From Calamus simplicifolius (lineage: Eukaryota; Streptophyta; Magnoliopsida; Arecales; Arecaceae), in the NCBI GenBank assembly GCA_900491605.1, contig UESW01005034.1, positions 314,830 through 378,829 on the forward strand: a DNA stretch of 64,000 nucleotides, written 5' to 3'. Each line of letters begins with the position of its first letter. The stretch's first letter is position 1. Made by a program: the position numbers and the translations under genes. Under the pieces are notes generated by a model. The model had not been told where the DNA came from. It searched no databases and saw nothing but the letters and a program-made list of their open reading frames with translations. Positions 22,621 to 34,950 of the stretch are shown here, one piece after another.

Positions 22621-24794
22621 AATCATGAGCTGATCATGGTGTGCGATTGGGTCTGGACCCTTATCTTATGAGAGGGAAGATAGGACTTAAATAGAGAAAT
22701 ATATGAAAGTCTATATATATACGTTTAGACACACACATTGATGTAAATTAAGAAGGTTTATTAGAATCCTCATACAAAATTAAAGAATTTAAATAATATA
22801 TTTTTGCTATCTTTTTGAATAAGGTCGTAGATTGTTACACAAATTATAAGCAAGATTATGAGCTTGCCTACCTTCTATTCTAATAATTGTTTTAGGTGGT
22901 TGGCGTACGTACGTTAGGCTCCTACACTTCAAAGGGCTGGCAGCTGGATCCTCCATTAACAACCGTGAGGCCAGCCATGAACATGCCGCCTATAACTTAA
23001 CTTAGGTAAATGGTACGTAGGGTTGGAATCTGTTACGGAGATTACATGTAGCCCCCTAAAATTAAGGCCTAGCCTTCTGTCAGAGAATGATCTTGGGATT
23101 AAATTTGCGTACTATCATGTGGCGTAATAATTAATTAAGATCGATCGATGATCTTGTCTGATGACATATATATTTTGTAGATTCTGAAGACAATAATTAA
23201 TTCTCATCACCTATTTTTGTTTAGTAGTGCAGGAAGTCTAAATTAATTAATTAAAGAAATATGTGGAATTTAATATTTAGAATTTTGAACAGGAAACCAA
23301 TTAAATGATTGGAACCAGGCCTGGAAGGGAGGATATGGCTTCGACCAAGTGTTCTGGAAGGGGTTTCCAAATCCCACATGGGGGGTGGTCATGCATGATC
23401 AGTAATTAGTTTATTTGCTAACTAACAGCTGTAGTTCATTTACAATAAAATTAGGCTTGTTGGAAGCATGCATGGCCATGTCCTCCTTCGTCAGGCCTAT
23501 CACAAGTGGTTCATCTCCCCTACAGAAGAAGAAGGATGATCGATCTTAAATGGATTCGGCGTACTTTAAAATTATCACGGATAGCTTCTGGGGGATCCGA
23601 CCAGCCAGCATGTGGGCTGATTCACAGGGGGCGAAGGCGAAGGTTAAATTCCGAGAGCCATGCTCATGAGGCCTCGCTCGTCGACGTGTACGTTTCATGA
23701 CGCCAGCTCGATCGGTGATCTCATCTTGCCTGCTTCAGCTTCGTCGAGTGATCTTAATTAATTTGGAAAGTGAATGCCATCATCATCGATCCCTTGATCA
23801 ACTTGATCGCACCATCATCTCCACCTGTCAATCAATTTAATTAATTGAAGGCTTCGCGCGAAGATTTGCAAAACGACTGGGGAGGCCCCAGCTAGCTAGT
23901 TGTCCAGCGAAGGAGATTTTTTTTTTTTTTTTTTTTGGAGAAACCTGGACTTAATTTGGAAGTCCCTGATCAAGATCACGGGCCATACCGTAAGAAATGT
24001 AACTGTGGCCTTTTTGACAGTCAAAAAATTAGAAAAATAATGAGGTGCCAACATTAATCTTACCAACTTGAACCACCTTCCAGCCATATATATATATATA
24101 GCCATGCATATATATATATATATATCAAGAAGATGAAAATTTCAAAAAAACGACTGCGCGCGTTACGTACGATCGATGATGGCTTCATGGATAGGGGTCC
24201 AACATTAATTAACCTTCCAAAAACTTTCTACAGGAAAATGTTCTCATAGAAATTTTGTCATTAATTTTTAAGCAGGATGATTCCCTGATGAAATTCCTGC
24301 CAGCAACGAGTTCATCATTAACCTTTTTTATTTGTCCAGATGGATCCATTCAGTTCAGGCGCCTTAGCTACTTCCGTTACAGTAGTTGTCTATAATTAAT
24401 ACAGTGCTGCACGTTGCTGATGTGTTAAAAGAGTGCTGATAAATATATATGGTGTTCTTTACTCTTCCAATCAGAACAATTCAACTCCATGCATGTGTGC
24501 CCACAATTAGTTGGCCAAGCCAAGGTCCAGAGGTCCCTGGTCTTCTATAGGTATACCGGACCAATTCAGGGGAAGGGTGCACCATCAATATTGTGACCCT
24601 GTCCACTTGTTGTACCTTTGGTTCCGAGTGTTGTTCTATCAAACAAAAGAATTAATAATCCCACCACCGATAGGAGAACTAGCTTTACCTCGTACGTAGT
24701 TAGAACTCCTGTACGTATATAGGGCCGGTCTCATATTTATTTAGCAAGCAAAAAATCGGTGGATCAAGTAACGTGGTTCAACGATCGATCGATG

Positions 24795-24825
<31 letters not shown>

Positions 24826-25002
24826 TCAATTATTGGAATGCTTTCCTCTACTTTCACGGGCAAAATTAGGCTGTGGAGAAGCTGCTTCTTTTAGGATAGC
24901 CACTTGTTTGACGCCTCATACGTATTGTTGTTGAGCATCACATTGGAAGTAAACACCATTGGGTTTTTGATCTTTTAGATGTTGGACTGCCATGAGGTAA
25001 GT

Positions 25003-25745
25003 AGGGCTGTAAACAGATTAGATTGGATCAGATCATGCTTGATTTTGATATGATCTTGCTGTATATATGATCAGATTTGGATCTAAACTAGCCCAATTAC
25101 TAATCAGATTGGGTTGGGTTTATAAAAAAAAAAAAAAAAAAAATTTACACTCAACAAATCATTCGGGTATTTTGAATCAAATCCGAAGTATTGCGTTTGA
25201 ATCAAGCAATTAAATATTATTTTATTATTACAAAAAAAAATCTAGAATTTATAATCAAATATAAATTCTTTAATAAGATTAAATTTTTATTCAAAAAACT
25301 CCTAATTCTATTCAACTAAATGATTATTTTTAAGTTTATAAATTATAATATTTAAAATATTTATTGATATACTAAACATATTATAAATAAAAATTCATCA
25401 AAATAAATAACAAAACATACATATTTAGATATAATTAGAGGGAAAAAAAAAGAAGAAGAAGAAATCTAGCTATTAATATGAAAAAAAGAATTTGTTTAAA
25501 TGGGAGTCCATTTAAGAAAATTATAAAGGCAATCAGAATAAAGAAAAATAAGATTTATATAATTAAAGTTTATGAATCGAAATAAATTGGATTCAAGTCA
25601 AATCAGATTTAAAAAAAAAAATTGCACAATTCTAACTTGATTCAAACTTTAGATTAAGTCTAATTTTAGATCTGATCTAATTCATGAGTCCCTAATTAAA
25701 TACGGATTGAGTCATCGAATCTATTTTTATCCTTAGAGTTATTTT
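25003..25745. repeat. Possible degenerate inverted-repeat element
   Basis: The left side (GGGCTGTAAACAGATTAGAT) and the reverse complement of the right side (AAGGATAAAAATAGATTCGA) are loosely similar, and the interior is extremely AT-rich with repeated GGATCAGATC-like words. This fits an old MITE but the termini are too degenerate to be sure. Confidence 0.3.
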
Positions 25746-26140
25746 GGAATAAATATATTGTACCATATATGGCTTGCAGATAGACCAAATCAATCCTACG
25801 TACCCAGAAGCAAAGTCATATATATATGCTCAGAAATATAATTAGCAGGGTCACAACGGTGTGTGCACTTATTGATTTCTTTTAATCCATAATATAGCGT
25901 ACGTTATACATGGGCGCCTATCCAAGAATTAATTAATTAATTAATGGCCTCTTAGGTGATCGCTTCATGAATCACCAAAATGGGCACGTACGTACAGCTG
26001 GTTAGGTCCAGCTGGTGGGAGCTTCAAAATTCATAAAAGCCACAGGAATATATATATGGATGCAATATTGCACAATATTGGCTTTGAGATCCATGTCGAG
26101 TGCTTGTAACGGAGCGAAGACGTTGAGAGATATAGGGATC

Positions 26141-26244
26141 ATTCCTTGAACAATGGACCAGCTGGCTCGCTTCTTGGCTAGCTAGCTTCAATTCGCTCAA
26201 GTCCCGTCAAGCTTCAGGGCACCGTCCGTTGTTCAAGGAATATG
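26141..26244. other. Short hairpin-forming inverted repeat
   Basis: ATTCCTTGAACAATGGA (26141-26157) pairs with TCCGTTGTTCAAGGAAT (26225-26241) over 17 positions with one G-T pair, leaving a loop of about 67 bases. It is not a microRNA family I recognise. Confidence 0.5.
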
Positions 26245-27452
26245 TTTTCCAATAATGCTAGGTCCGGTAGGTAGGTAGGTTGGTGAAGCTGGGGACGAAG
26301 TCTGGTAGGGCCAAAACTACGGCCGTCGCCAAGAGGAATATTGGCGTAGGCTCCCATCGTAGTTATTAATCCAAGATCGATGGTCGAGGACCGGTAGGTG
26401 GCCCGTCTACGTACGTACGTACCTCTCCCTGCGCGCGCGCGGCGATCTATTGTCTTGGCCGGACTCAGCGTCGTACGTACCAACAACCTCTCGCCATCGC
26501 CAACCACGCGCACTACTACTACTTACTAGCTAGTCTCTCGCGCGCCGCCCCACGCGATGCCTCTCACGCCGCCTCTCATCTCATTTTCTAGACTTGTGTC
26601 ATCTTGCATTAGGGTCGAGCATTAGCTTAATTAGAAGAAAGTTCTTTTATTATTATTATTATTATTATTATTTGAGGAAGATCAGCGACCTCCAATTAGA
26701 ATATATCTATATGTGAAATTTATATTAGCAATCAACAGTTTTCCCTAATATTCTATAAAATAACCAGAGTATATATAGATGATCGTCAAGCTGGAGAAAG
26801 CCATGCACTACCTACCTCAAATTATTGTTACAAGTGCTGCAATCAAATCAAGTCACGGCAGTGCTAGTAGCTAAAGTTGGTACTCCTTATCAAGAAGGCA
26901 GGCATGTAGGAGTCATTCAATTATGGCAGCGTCTTTGGAACCATATCATAACGCTCAAAAGATTCTAAAGTGCATGGGGGATCACTACTTTAATCTTCTA
27001 TAGAAAGCTATGGAGTTAAATGCATCATTCACTACCTGATATAATGTAAAATCTGCTGCATATTAATTTTAAGTTAAATAGATGCAAATTAATTTCTACA
27101 ATAATTATAAATAAATTATTATAACAAAAAAATTGAATGGTTTGATGCAAAAAAAAAAAAAAAAAAACAATTTAGATGTAGCTAGAGATATAATTAAAGA
27201 TCGCATTCAATCCTTTGAGAATTTAACTATAGCTGCATCTTTGTAAGGATCAATGTGCATTGAATTATTCTTGGTTGCCATCAGTGATCGATCTTAAAAG
27301 ATTATGATAGAAATTAAAACGAAATAGATATCTAGAATAAATTGGATTGAATCAAAAATATTTGTGCTAAATAAATAAAGCTAGATCCAATAATCTTTAC
27401 AAATGATCAGCATTGTTATGCTATTAAGAGATATTTAAGTTGGCATAACTCC

Positions 27453-27483
<31 letters not shown>

Positions 27484-27853
27484 TTAAAAAGACTAAAAAT
27501 AAGGAAGGAGCTAGCTAGAAGGTCATTTGAAACAAATAAAATATAAATAATCAATAAAATTTCTATTGTTTAATACCACATTGTCCCTGCGTTCTAGGCT
27601 ATCCTTAAATATATATCAAGCTACGGCACTGGCAATTCTCTGAGCCACTAAAGAACGACCCTAAAAGGTTCAATTAATGTAACATCAAGTCATCCCACAT
27701 CGATAGGTGTCTTGTGCTAGAAATCAATCCTGCAGTGAGAAACGCCCTTGTCGGCTTGTCTACACAAAGGCTAGGTGCATGGTGCATGCCATATGATCTA
27801 AGAATAATGTGTTTCGGAGTCAGAAACAGTTATTTAGAATTCTCAACGTAACT

Positions 27854-28253
27854 TAGGGCCAGTTTGGTCGTCGATTTGAATTAAATTTTTTATTTTTAAA
27901 AATAAAAAAAATTAATTTATAGCATAAAAAAATATGTTTGATTAAATCATTTTTAAAAATACTTTTTTAAAACAATTCTAAAAATTAGAATGAATCTGAA
28001 AAACATCGAAGCCACGTTTTCTTCAAATTCATCGTGTTATCAACGTTTTGTATACTTCCTTTCTTAAAATGTTTAAAATTTATAGATTTAATTTTTATCA
28101 TTTTTAAGTTTAAAAATAATTTTTAAAAATATCAATCAAACATATTTTCGAATACTAAAAATTAATAGAATACAAATTAAAATTTTTAAATATAATTTAT
28201 ATTTTTAAAAATAATATTTTTTTTAAAAAAAAATCACGAACCTAATTTGCTCA
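27854..28253. mobile_element. Candidate MITE (AT-rich, degenerate terminal inverted repeats)
   Basis: Left end TAGGGCCAGTTTGGTCG and the reverse complement of the right end (GAGCAAATTAGGTTCGTG) are weakly similar. Between them the sequence is almost entirely A/T with repeated TTTTTAAAAAT words. GGGCC-TTTGG termini are common in plant hAT/PIF-type MITEs. No clear target duplication was found. Confidence 0.35.
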
Positions 28254-30712
28254 TAAATGAATGAACCAAGATGACGATCCCTCGGGCAGTTTAGACTTCA
28301 GAGAAAAGATTTGCAAACCACTCCCACAGCAGCCCTTTAATTTATGGGCCACATGTCCAAAAGTAGGAGTCTTAAATGCCGGCAGGCTTATTGTTCGGCC
28401 AGCCACCACATGCAGCTCCGTTAGCCTCAAATGAGGGCAGCCCAAGTGGATGTTCCATGACCTCAAAACACACACATAAACTCTCTCTCTCTCTCTCTGA
28501 GCAAGGGCTTGAAGTTTTTTTTCGTACATGTTCTTATAAACCATATATAGTTTCCATGCATCATGCAATATTGAGAGCAGTACGTCACTTTCCAATGGCG
28601 ATCTCTATCTGTTATCTAATCAGAGATAGCTATTTGTTAAATTTTAAGCTGCAGATATGGCAGAGCAATCTCCAACAGCAAGCAATTGGGATTTATTAGC
28701 AGTAAAATTATTGCTACCTACGTACTCCTCACGCCTTGAAATATATTTTTGTTATCAAATGGTGTGTGGGGTATCGAGAGATGCGTCAACGAAATTTATG
28801 GTCTGGTGTGACCCTCTTCGTGCGTTCCTTGATGACAAGGAGGAATAAAGAAAAATTGAAGCAATTATAATAAAAAAGTAGTTTTAATGACCAAGGATAT
28901 CGGAAACGCCTTAAAAATGGACCGGTGATCCATCTTCTGCATATTGCAGTGCTAAAGCATTGCATTCAATGCACTCAAATCTGGATATGGGAGCAATGGA
29001 GTGGGTAATCTTTTCATTACGACGACAAATTAAGTAGCAGGTATCTATTTGTTCGATATGATGCTCCCAAAATAAATCTATCTGGCAGCATATTATGATA
29101 GCGAGGGTCTCGTCGTACCTGCCACCCAACCTGCAGGATTTAATGTTCTTATTAAAGTTCTGCATTGTCCATTGGCTCCATACTTCTGAAAGACCAGAAC
29201 ATTGCCTTCCCCCTTCTTCTTCTTCTTCTTCTTCTTCTTTTTATGAACACATTAAAAATTAGATTTTTTTTATTTATTTATTAAAAGATAGCTGGTTGAA
29301 AGTTAACGTTAGAACTTTTAAATTTTATATAAATATTCAATTTTTTTTAAATAAATAACTGTACTCTGTTTGTTCAACCCTTATCGTTCTTAATTATCAA
29401 GTTAAGAATTTATATGTGGTCAAATTCAATGAGCCCATCCGCAATATTTTTTAGTTTACATAAATTACCTTGAAATTTATTTTAATATAACTTATAATAA
29501 CTCAAGATTTCATTCAAAAAAAAAATAGGCGATAATTATTACTTGATCTTTCTGGTTCTGTGTAAGTACATAGAATCCTTTTAACTACATAATTGATGAG
29601 AAATTAAACAATTGCTATCGTAGGTTTTCGCAGTACACTGCTAAGTAGAGTTAGGCAGAGGAGTTTATACTTTATAGGTTAAATCTCTTCACGTCGCGTA
29701 CTTCTAAGTTCATGGTTCTGCCATGGTTTATCGGCAAGTTCCACAAGGGCACGAGAAATATGGATTGGTGTTCAACTTCCTCTTGTGGACATACTTAACG
29801 TCATCAAATAATGTCTCAGATGAGACACCGGAGTCATGTACTCAGTAAGCCTAATTGAATTGAACTAGCATTTGCTTAAGCTTAAAATTAAAGAAAAAAA
29901 TATACTGGGATTTGTTTAAGTTATGTTCAGCGGCAGGAGATTTGGATGACGAACACAGGAGGGCCAGCAGAGAGGAGGGGGGTAGGAAGAGATCATCAGT
30001 CAGACTATTCTAAAGCAAGATGGAACATTCTGAGCCAAACCTAGCTCTATTTTCAGGTGGAGTTAAACGAACTAATTTAATTTCAAGTCAAATCCCATGC
30101 CAATAACTTGTTTGAGAGATATAAAGGAGAATCGCAGCTCATTGAAGCTTTCAGATATCAAAACCTTGTTTAGTAAGCCTAGTTGAACTGGCATTTGCGT
30201 AAGTTTAAAATTAAAGATAAAAGACTAAAGCTAATTGGTTTAGATTCAAGCTAATATTCATGCCAATAGCTTGTTTAAGAGGTTATAACAAGAATCTCAA
30301 ATCGTCTGAAACTTTCGTTTGTATAATTTGAAGTCATAATCTCCATTATATTTTAATCTTATAGTTACAACACTTACGTGCTCAAGGGAGCTAAGCTTAG
30401 CTCTAACTCTGCTAATTTTGCAATTGAATCAGCCAAACTCGGACCAATTTCAAGTCTTAAGTGCCCGGCCTTCCTATATATTTTCAGAACAAAAAGAAAA
30501 GAAGTTACCATCAACCCGATCCTTAACGAAATAACATCCTTGGTTTTTTCTCAATCCTTATTCTTGGTTTATTCCCAATCCTGACTTAGAGAAGTCCACA
30601 AAAACAAAATACAATTTTAGGCCACGATCTCCGGCCCAATTTCACATGTATGAGAAAGCCCATCATGCTAAAAGGCCACAATACCATGTGCAAGATAGCA
30701 TCAGAAGACAAA
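28254..30712. other. Intergenic DNA, nothing recognised
   Basis: Contains (CT)n at about 28481-28499 and (TTC)n at about 29214-29239. Short open frames around 28251-28848 and 28911-29165 have no known domain. Two diverged copies of a roughly 150-bp segment occur at about 29845-30150 and 30175-30330 (shared words GCATTTGC, AAGTTTAAAATTAAAG and CTTGTTT). Confidence 0.45.
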
Positions 30713-30927
30713 TCAGGTTGGAAAAAGTCTTGCTGCACCGCCCTTCGGTGCAGCAAGTGCGCATTAATCGCGAGACTTGGCCGCCTGCACGTGTCGAAGC
30801 GTGTGATGGTATAATGGGCCTTGTCACGCACTACATGCATGTCGACACTCACGGACGATCAATCCGCGCGGCCGATGCGCCTTGCTACAATGAAGGATGG
30901 TGCAGCAAGTTTTTTTCATCGGACTGA
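30713..30927. mobile_element. MITE of 215 bp with terminal inverted repeats
   Basis: Both ends carry CTTGCTGCACC flanked by an A-run and a TCAG terminus: left 30713-30739, right 30896-30927 in reverse complement. The left end also folds on itself (CTTGCTGCACC, 7-base loop, GGTGCAGCAAG). The interior is GC-rich, unlike its AT-rich surroundings, which marks it as foreign. No coding capacity. The superfamily cannot be decided without a clear target duplication. Confidence 0.65.
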
Positions 30928-31317
30928 AAAATCATGAAAAATACCTGAACAAGAACCCAATCCAAGAGAGCCCAAAAGCCATCACCTCTAGAGAACCCAA
31001 AATAACATCTAATCTTTTTTTTTAAAAAAAAAAGATGAAACAAGCTCATTATAATGATCGTTCTCTTAATAAAATAGTTTATTTTGATATTAAAATAGTG
31101 ACATTTTGAATAACTTTTAAATCATACAACCATAGAAAAGTTTGAAATTATTGAGCGGCAAAAGTTAACCCATTATATTAAATATTATCTAAATAAAATA
31201 ATTTATAAAAAATTGAAATTAGTGCACTGTCATAACCATTATAATGGCCAATAGATTGATTCGGTGTAAGTTTCGTTATAACATGATTGCTTGCTATAAC
31301 AATTCTGACAAAAAGGC
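30928..31317. other. AT-rich spacer before the CACTA nest
   Basis: Contains paired words CATTATAATG and short inverted repeats but no coding sequence. It may be part of another decayed element. Confidence 0.35.
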
Positions 31318-31560
31318 AATGCTAAAAAAAAAAGGGGGTCTTTTTCGATGCTAATAGGCATCGGAAAAAAAAAAAAAAAAATCATTCTAACGCTTCAAAA
31401 AGTATTGACAAAGCAGAAGTGAAAGATAATTTTTTTTTGATGCTTTTTAAAAGCATCAAAAAAATTTAATGGTTTAAAGCGTCGGTAAAAACTCAAATTT
31501 CAGGCAATTTGAATGTTTGCCGATGCTTTTGAGCATCGATAAATTTTTTATTTTTTTAAA
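31318..31560. repeat. Subterminal palindromes of element B
   Basis: Short inverted repeats built on GATGC/GCATC recur: CGATGCTAATAGGCATCGG, GATGCTTTTTAAAAGCATC, and CCGATGCTTTTGAGCATCG. CACTA elements carry such repeats near their ends as binding sites for their own regulatory protein. The motif differs from the GCGACGCA motif of element A, so A and B are different families. Confidence 0.55.
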
Positions 31561-31789
31561 AAATAAAATAAATAATTTTAAAATTAAAATATGTATAAAT
31601 TTATATTAAGCCTTTATAATGCAATTATAACAAATATAAAATCACATTGCATACATTCTTTACATCCAAATTGAAATTTCAAATATAAATTTCGTTACAA
31701 TCCACTATAAGAAAATTTGTTACAATTTAAAATTTAATAAAATTTAAAAATACATAAAATAGAAGGTATAAAATAAAAAAAAAACCGAG

Positions 31790-32690
31790 GTTAATAATAT
31801 GTAGGAGGAAAGTTGTCACCCTATCTTGCTCCAAGAGCCTATAAAAAAAATAAAAAAAATTTAATTTATGCAACTATTAATGATAATATATTATATAAAT
31901 AATTGATTTAATATAAGAATATATATTTAATATTATATATATTTACCTGATGTGGAATAAACATATGTATGATAGATGTAAGCCGCACAATGTGCTCTCT
32001 CATGGAATCTATTGCTGCTATGTCGATGGTATGGCTCTATCGCATCTTCTCTATATATCTCCTACTCAAGTTTATGAATACATGCATCCTGAGTACCATC
32101 TGCAACATCATGGGTAAATCTACTTACCGTAGATAACTGAATGGGGGTGACTTCAACTCTATAACCCCTCACTCGACTACAGTGCTCCGACCCCATCAGC
32201 TCCATAAACACCTCAGCCTCGATGTGACACTCTACGTAGATGTTATAGAGTCATCAATATACTTGACAATAAGAATTGTAGCTCTTTCCTGTATTAATTT
32301 AGAAAAAATAGTTAGATCTTAATTAATGACTAACAAAATCAAATTAAAATCATTGCATAAAATATATTGTAATAAATAATTATATATAAGTTTCTCGACT
32401 CATCTCTGACAAAAGTATCATCATGATGAATATGAGTCATCCGATAAAACTTCACCCACCGAGTTTTCTCCCATCCTCATCTATCTACAAGAAAAAATAT
32501 AATTTATAAATAATTTAAGTATCATAATACATATGTCATCATGATGAATATGAGTCATCCGATAAAACTCCACCTCACCGAGTTTTCTCCTATCCTCATC
32601 TATCTACAAGAAAAATTATAATTTATAAATAATTTAAGTATCATAATACATATGTGTATCGCGATACATCATCCATGATACATAACTCAG
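31790..32690 (-). pseudogene. Element B second gene (Transposase_24 type), 3' part
   Basis: On the minus strand, after the element A insertion, one exon reads EVEFYRMTHIHHDDTFV followed by a DESRNL segment, the conserved THTR-like block of Ptta/En/Spm Transposase_24 proteins. Downstream a frame with VFMEL, HCSRVRGY and SAVSRFTHD-like residues follows, interrupted by stops. A 118-bp tandem duplication at 32419-32654 duplicates the THIHHDD exon. The gene is decayed. The family's second protein is thought to bind subterminal repeats. Confidence 0.55.
32419..32654. repeat. 118-bp tandem duplication
   Basis: Two nearly identical copies (32419-32536 and 32537-32654) starting CATCATGATGAATATGAG. 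It includes an exon edge of the element B gene, so the duplicated exon would be useless or would create a second splice site. Confidence 0.85.
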
Positions 32691-32709
32691 GTTTCATTAA
32701 AATCTATAA

Positions 32710-33185
32710 CACTACAAGAGATTTTAAATATTGCGACGCCCAAATGCGTCGCAATTGCGTCGCTAAACATGATATTGCGACGCAATAGCGACGCAATGAG
32801 GGCGTCGCTCAACTGTCCGTCGCAATACCCTTTGTCGCAATTGCGTCGCAATATTGCGACGACTCTTGCGACGCCACATTGCGTCGCAATATTGCGACGC
32901 ATGCAAATGCGTCGCTAAATTTAAAATAAATTTTTAAAAAAAATTATTATTAAATATTGCGACGCACTAAATTGCGTCGCAATATTTAAAATAATTTTTT
33001 TTAAAAAATTATTATTAATATTGCGACGCAATAATTGCGTCGCAATATTTAAAATTAATTTTTTAAAAAATTATTATTAAATATTGCGACGCAAAATTGC
33101 GTCGCAATATTTAAAATAAATTTTTTTAAAAAATATTATTAAATATTGCGACGCAATAATTGCGTCGCAATATTTAAATTATATT
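32710..33185. repeat. Left terminal and subterminal repeats of element A
   Basis: After the CACTA terminus, hairpins of type AATATTGCGACGCAA...TTGCGTCGCAATATT repeat about every 64 bases (near 32952, 33016, 33080 and 33143). Arms are 12-16 bases and perfect, with 2-6-base loops. They are likely binding sites for the element's own protein. Confidence 0.85.
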
Positions 33186-33354
33186 TTTAAAAAAAATTAT
33201 TTTAAATATTAAATTAAAACGGTTAATTCAATTTCGCTAAATCTAAATATTGATACAAACATTTTTCACTCAATCCAAACAATAATAATTTCAAAAAATA
33301 ATTTATATATTAAAATTTTGAAGTTTTTACAACATAAAAAAAGAAAAAAAAAAT

Positions 33355-34845
33355 ACATCAAGAATCTGAACGATCACGTGGAGGCTGTGGAGGCTGAAGA
33401 CTCTGCGACAAGCGGCTAACCATATCCCGCAAATAATGCATCTCATCTCGCATGTCTGCAACCTCCTGATCCCGGCCTCGCATACGATCCTCAAAATCCT
33501 GCTCGACCTCCTGGCGAACCTCCTCTGCAATAGATCTGCGAAGTCCTGTAAACGCTCGGGAGGAAGATCACCAGGAACTCGCGAGCTGGAGGCCTGATGG
33601 GGAAAAAATGTAGAAGCTCTAGTGCCCATACCATAGACCCTGCGGTCTCGTGGCTGGGCACCAACAGCCTCCAAAAACACACGTCGACTCTCCTCTGCTG
33701 AGAGTTCGACGGGCGTCTCCCCATCAGTAGAGTCGACCTGCGATGCCTGGGAGCGAAGCTCCTCGACTCGTGTCTTGAAATTATGAAATCAACAATAAAT
33801 GAGTTAATAAATTTCTCGAAATAAAATTTTAGAAATTAAACAGATACTACATAAATCTAATTTCTTACCGCAACCTCCCGTGATCGCGTATCGACCCAGG
33901 AACCGTCCCTCCTGGTGTGTGTCGCCCTGAATAGACGAAACTCACCAGGATCTCCGCCCTCCTGCTCAGACTATAACAATAAAAAAAATGATATTAATAC
34001 AAATATTTGTAAATAACTAAAATAGTAATTAAAATATTTATGTTTTCTTACCATACGCCGTCTGTGCTCCTGAATCGAAATGGAGCCCGAAGTATGACGG
34101 GAGAGACCCGTGCCAGGACCGCCCTTCTCAGATCGGCGGTTCGTGCTGGCTGATGCGGACCTCCTGCGCCAGCCATCGGACTCCCAGGCCTGCTGCCACT
34201 CGTGCCAAATACCCTCTGGCACGTGCGCAGGACGCTGACCCGATGACCTCCAACGATGAAGCATGTCGGAGTATCGGCGTCGCGTCAGAGCCTCCCATGC
34301 TGCCCTAATGGCATCATGGCTGGCAGGATCCCACGTAAACTTTTTCTGCATTAAAATAAACAGTTAGTTTCTGAATTTATTAACTTTAAAGAATTTATAT
34401 CACTGATAAATTGTATTTAATAAGTTTACCTGAAACTCAGAAAAATAAAACTCCCTCGTGGCTGGCGATACGTGGCGCCAATCGTAGCCACTGGGATCTG
34501 CACGCCTCTGAAATACGGCGCTGATGTGGCTGGATACATGATGCTGCTCAATGAATCTGTTAAAAAAATGCAAGTTTATAAGTAAATGACTTAAAAACAT
34601 AAATATATTTTTAATTAGTATATACTTACATCCCCTGAGCATCAAGTCGAAGTAAGTGCGGCCGCCGATGGAAGAACTCTCGGAGGTCTGTGCCGATCGG
34701 CTGGATGGTAATACTGCTGCAGAGATCGAAGGCTGCGCCTCTGCTGGAGATCCAAACTCTCCATCTCCGACGCTCATGTGATCTGATGTAGCAGGCTACG
34801 TCTCTGCTCACCCGTCTGTCGTCGGTAGATCTACCTCTGCCCCTC
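33355..34845 (-). pseudogene. Element A second gene, Transposase_24 (Ptta/En/Spm) protein
   Basis: A spliced minus-strand gene with good exon-intron structure. Exons can be read at about 34630-34845, 34431-34565, 34052-34345, 33873-33958 and 33355-33771, each bounded by GT...AG-like signals. Conserved blocks are KKFTWDPASHDAIRAAWE, the GIWHEWQQAW segment, GGSIS-like SGSISIQEHRRRM, and RATHTRRDGSWVDTRS, the signature of Transposase_24. The last exon ends in a Glu/Arg-rich coiled-coil-like stretch (EEVRQEVEQDFEDRMRG). Two frame problems are visible: one in the first exon near 34780 and one near 33550 in the last exon. The middle exons are intact, so decay is slight. In characterised CACTA elements the second gene product (TNPA-like) binds subterminal repeats; that role is inferred here. 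Confidence 0.75.
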
Positions 34846-34950
34846 ATACTGAAAATACTAAAGATTCACACAATTAAATTACGATTAATGATTGACTATG
34901 TAAGAATTTAACACTTATAAAAAAAAGTTAAATTTAAAAAACCTCTATGT

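Larger units (their letters stand above)
22621..27853. other. Intergenic DNA with microsatellites, no gene recognised
   Basis: Mixed-composition sequence with many GATC/TACGTA-type short palindromes. Microsatellites include (TA)n at 24084-24124, (CT)n at about 24797-24824, (TTA)n at about 26648-26672 and (TA)n at about 27453-27478. Short open frames (for example minus strand 26214-26513) carry no known domain. I could not identify a tRNA, microRNA or gene. Confidence 0.45.

Noticed and set aside
26214..26513. Minus-strand open frame of 99 residues
   Set aside because: No recognisable domain; includes simple-sequence TACGTACG and GCGCGC stretches.
28251..28848. Overlapping short open frames on both strands
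   Set aside because: Include a (CT)n microsatellite and match no family I know.
31703..31720. CACTATAAGAAAA word as left terminus of element B
   Set aside because: By analogy with element A, subterminal palindromes should lie inside the terminus, and they lie outside (31318-31560). Kept only as an alternative.
32940..33180. CRISPR-like regular repeats
   Set aside because: Hairpins at 64-base spacing have AT-rich, similar spacers, no cas genes, and lie at a CACTA terminus in a plant genome.
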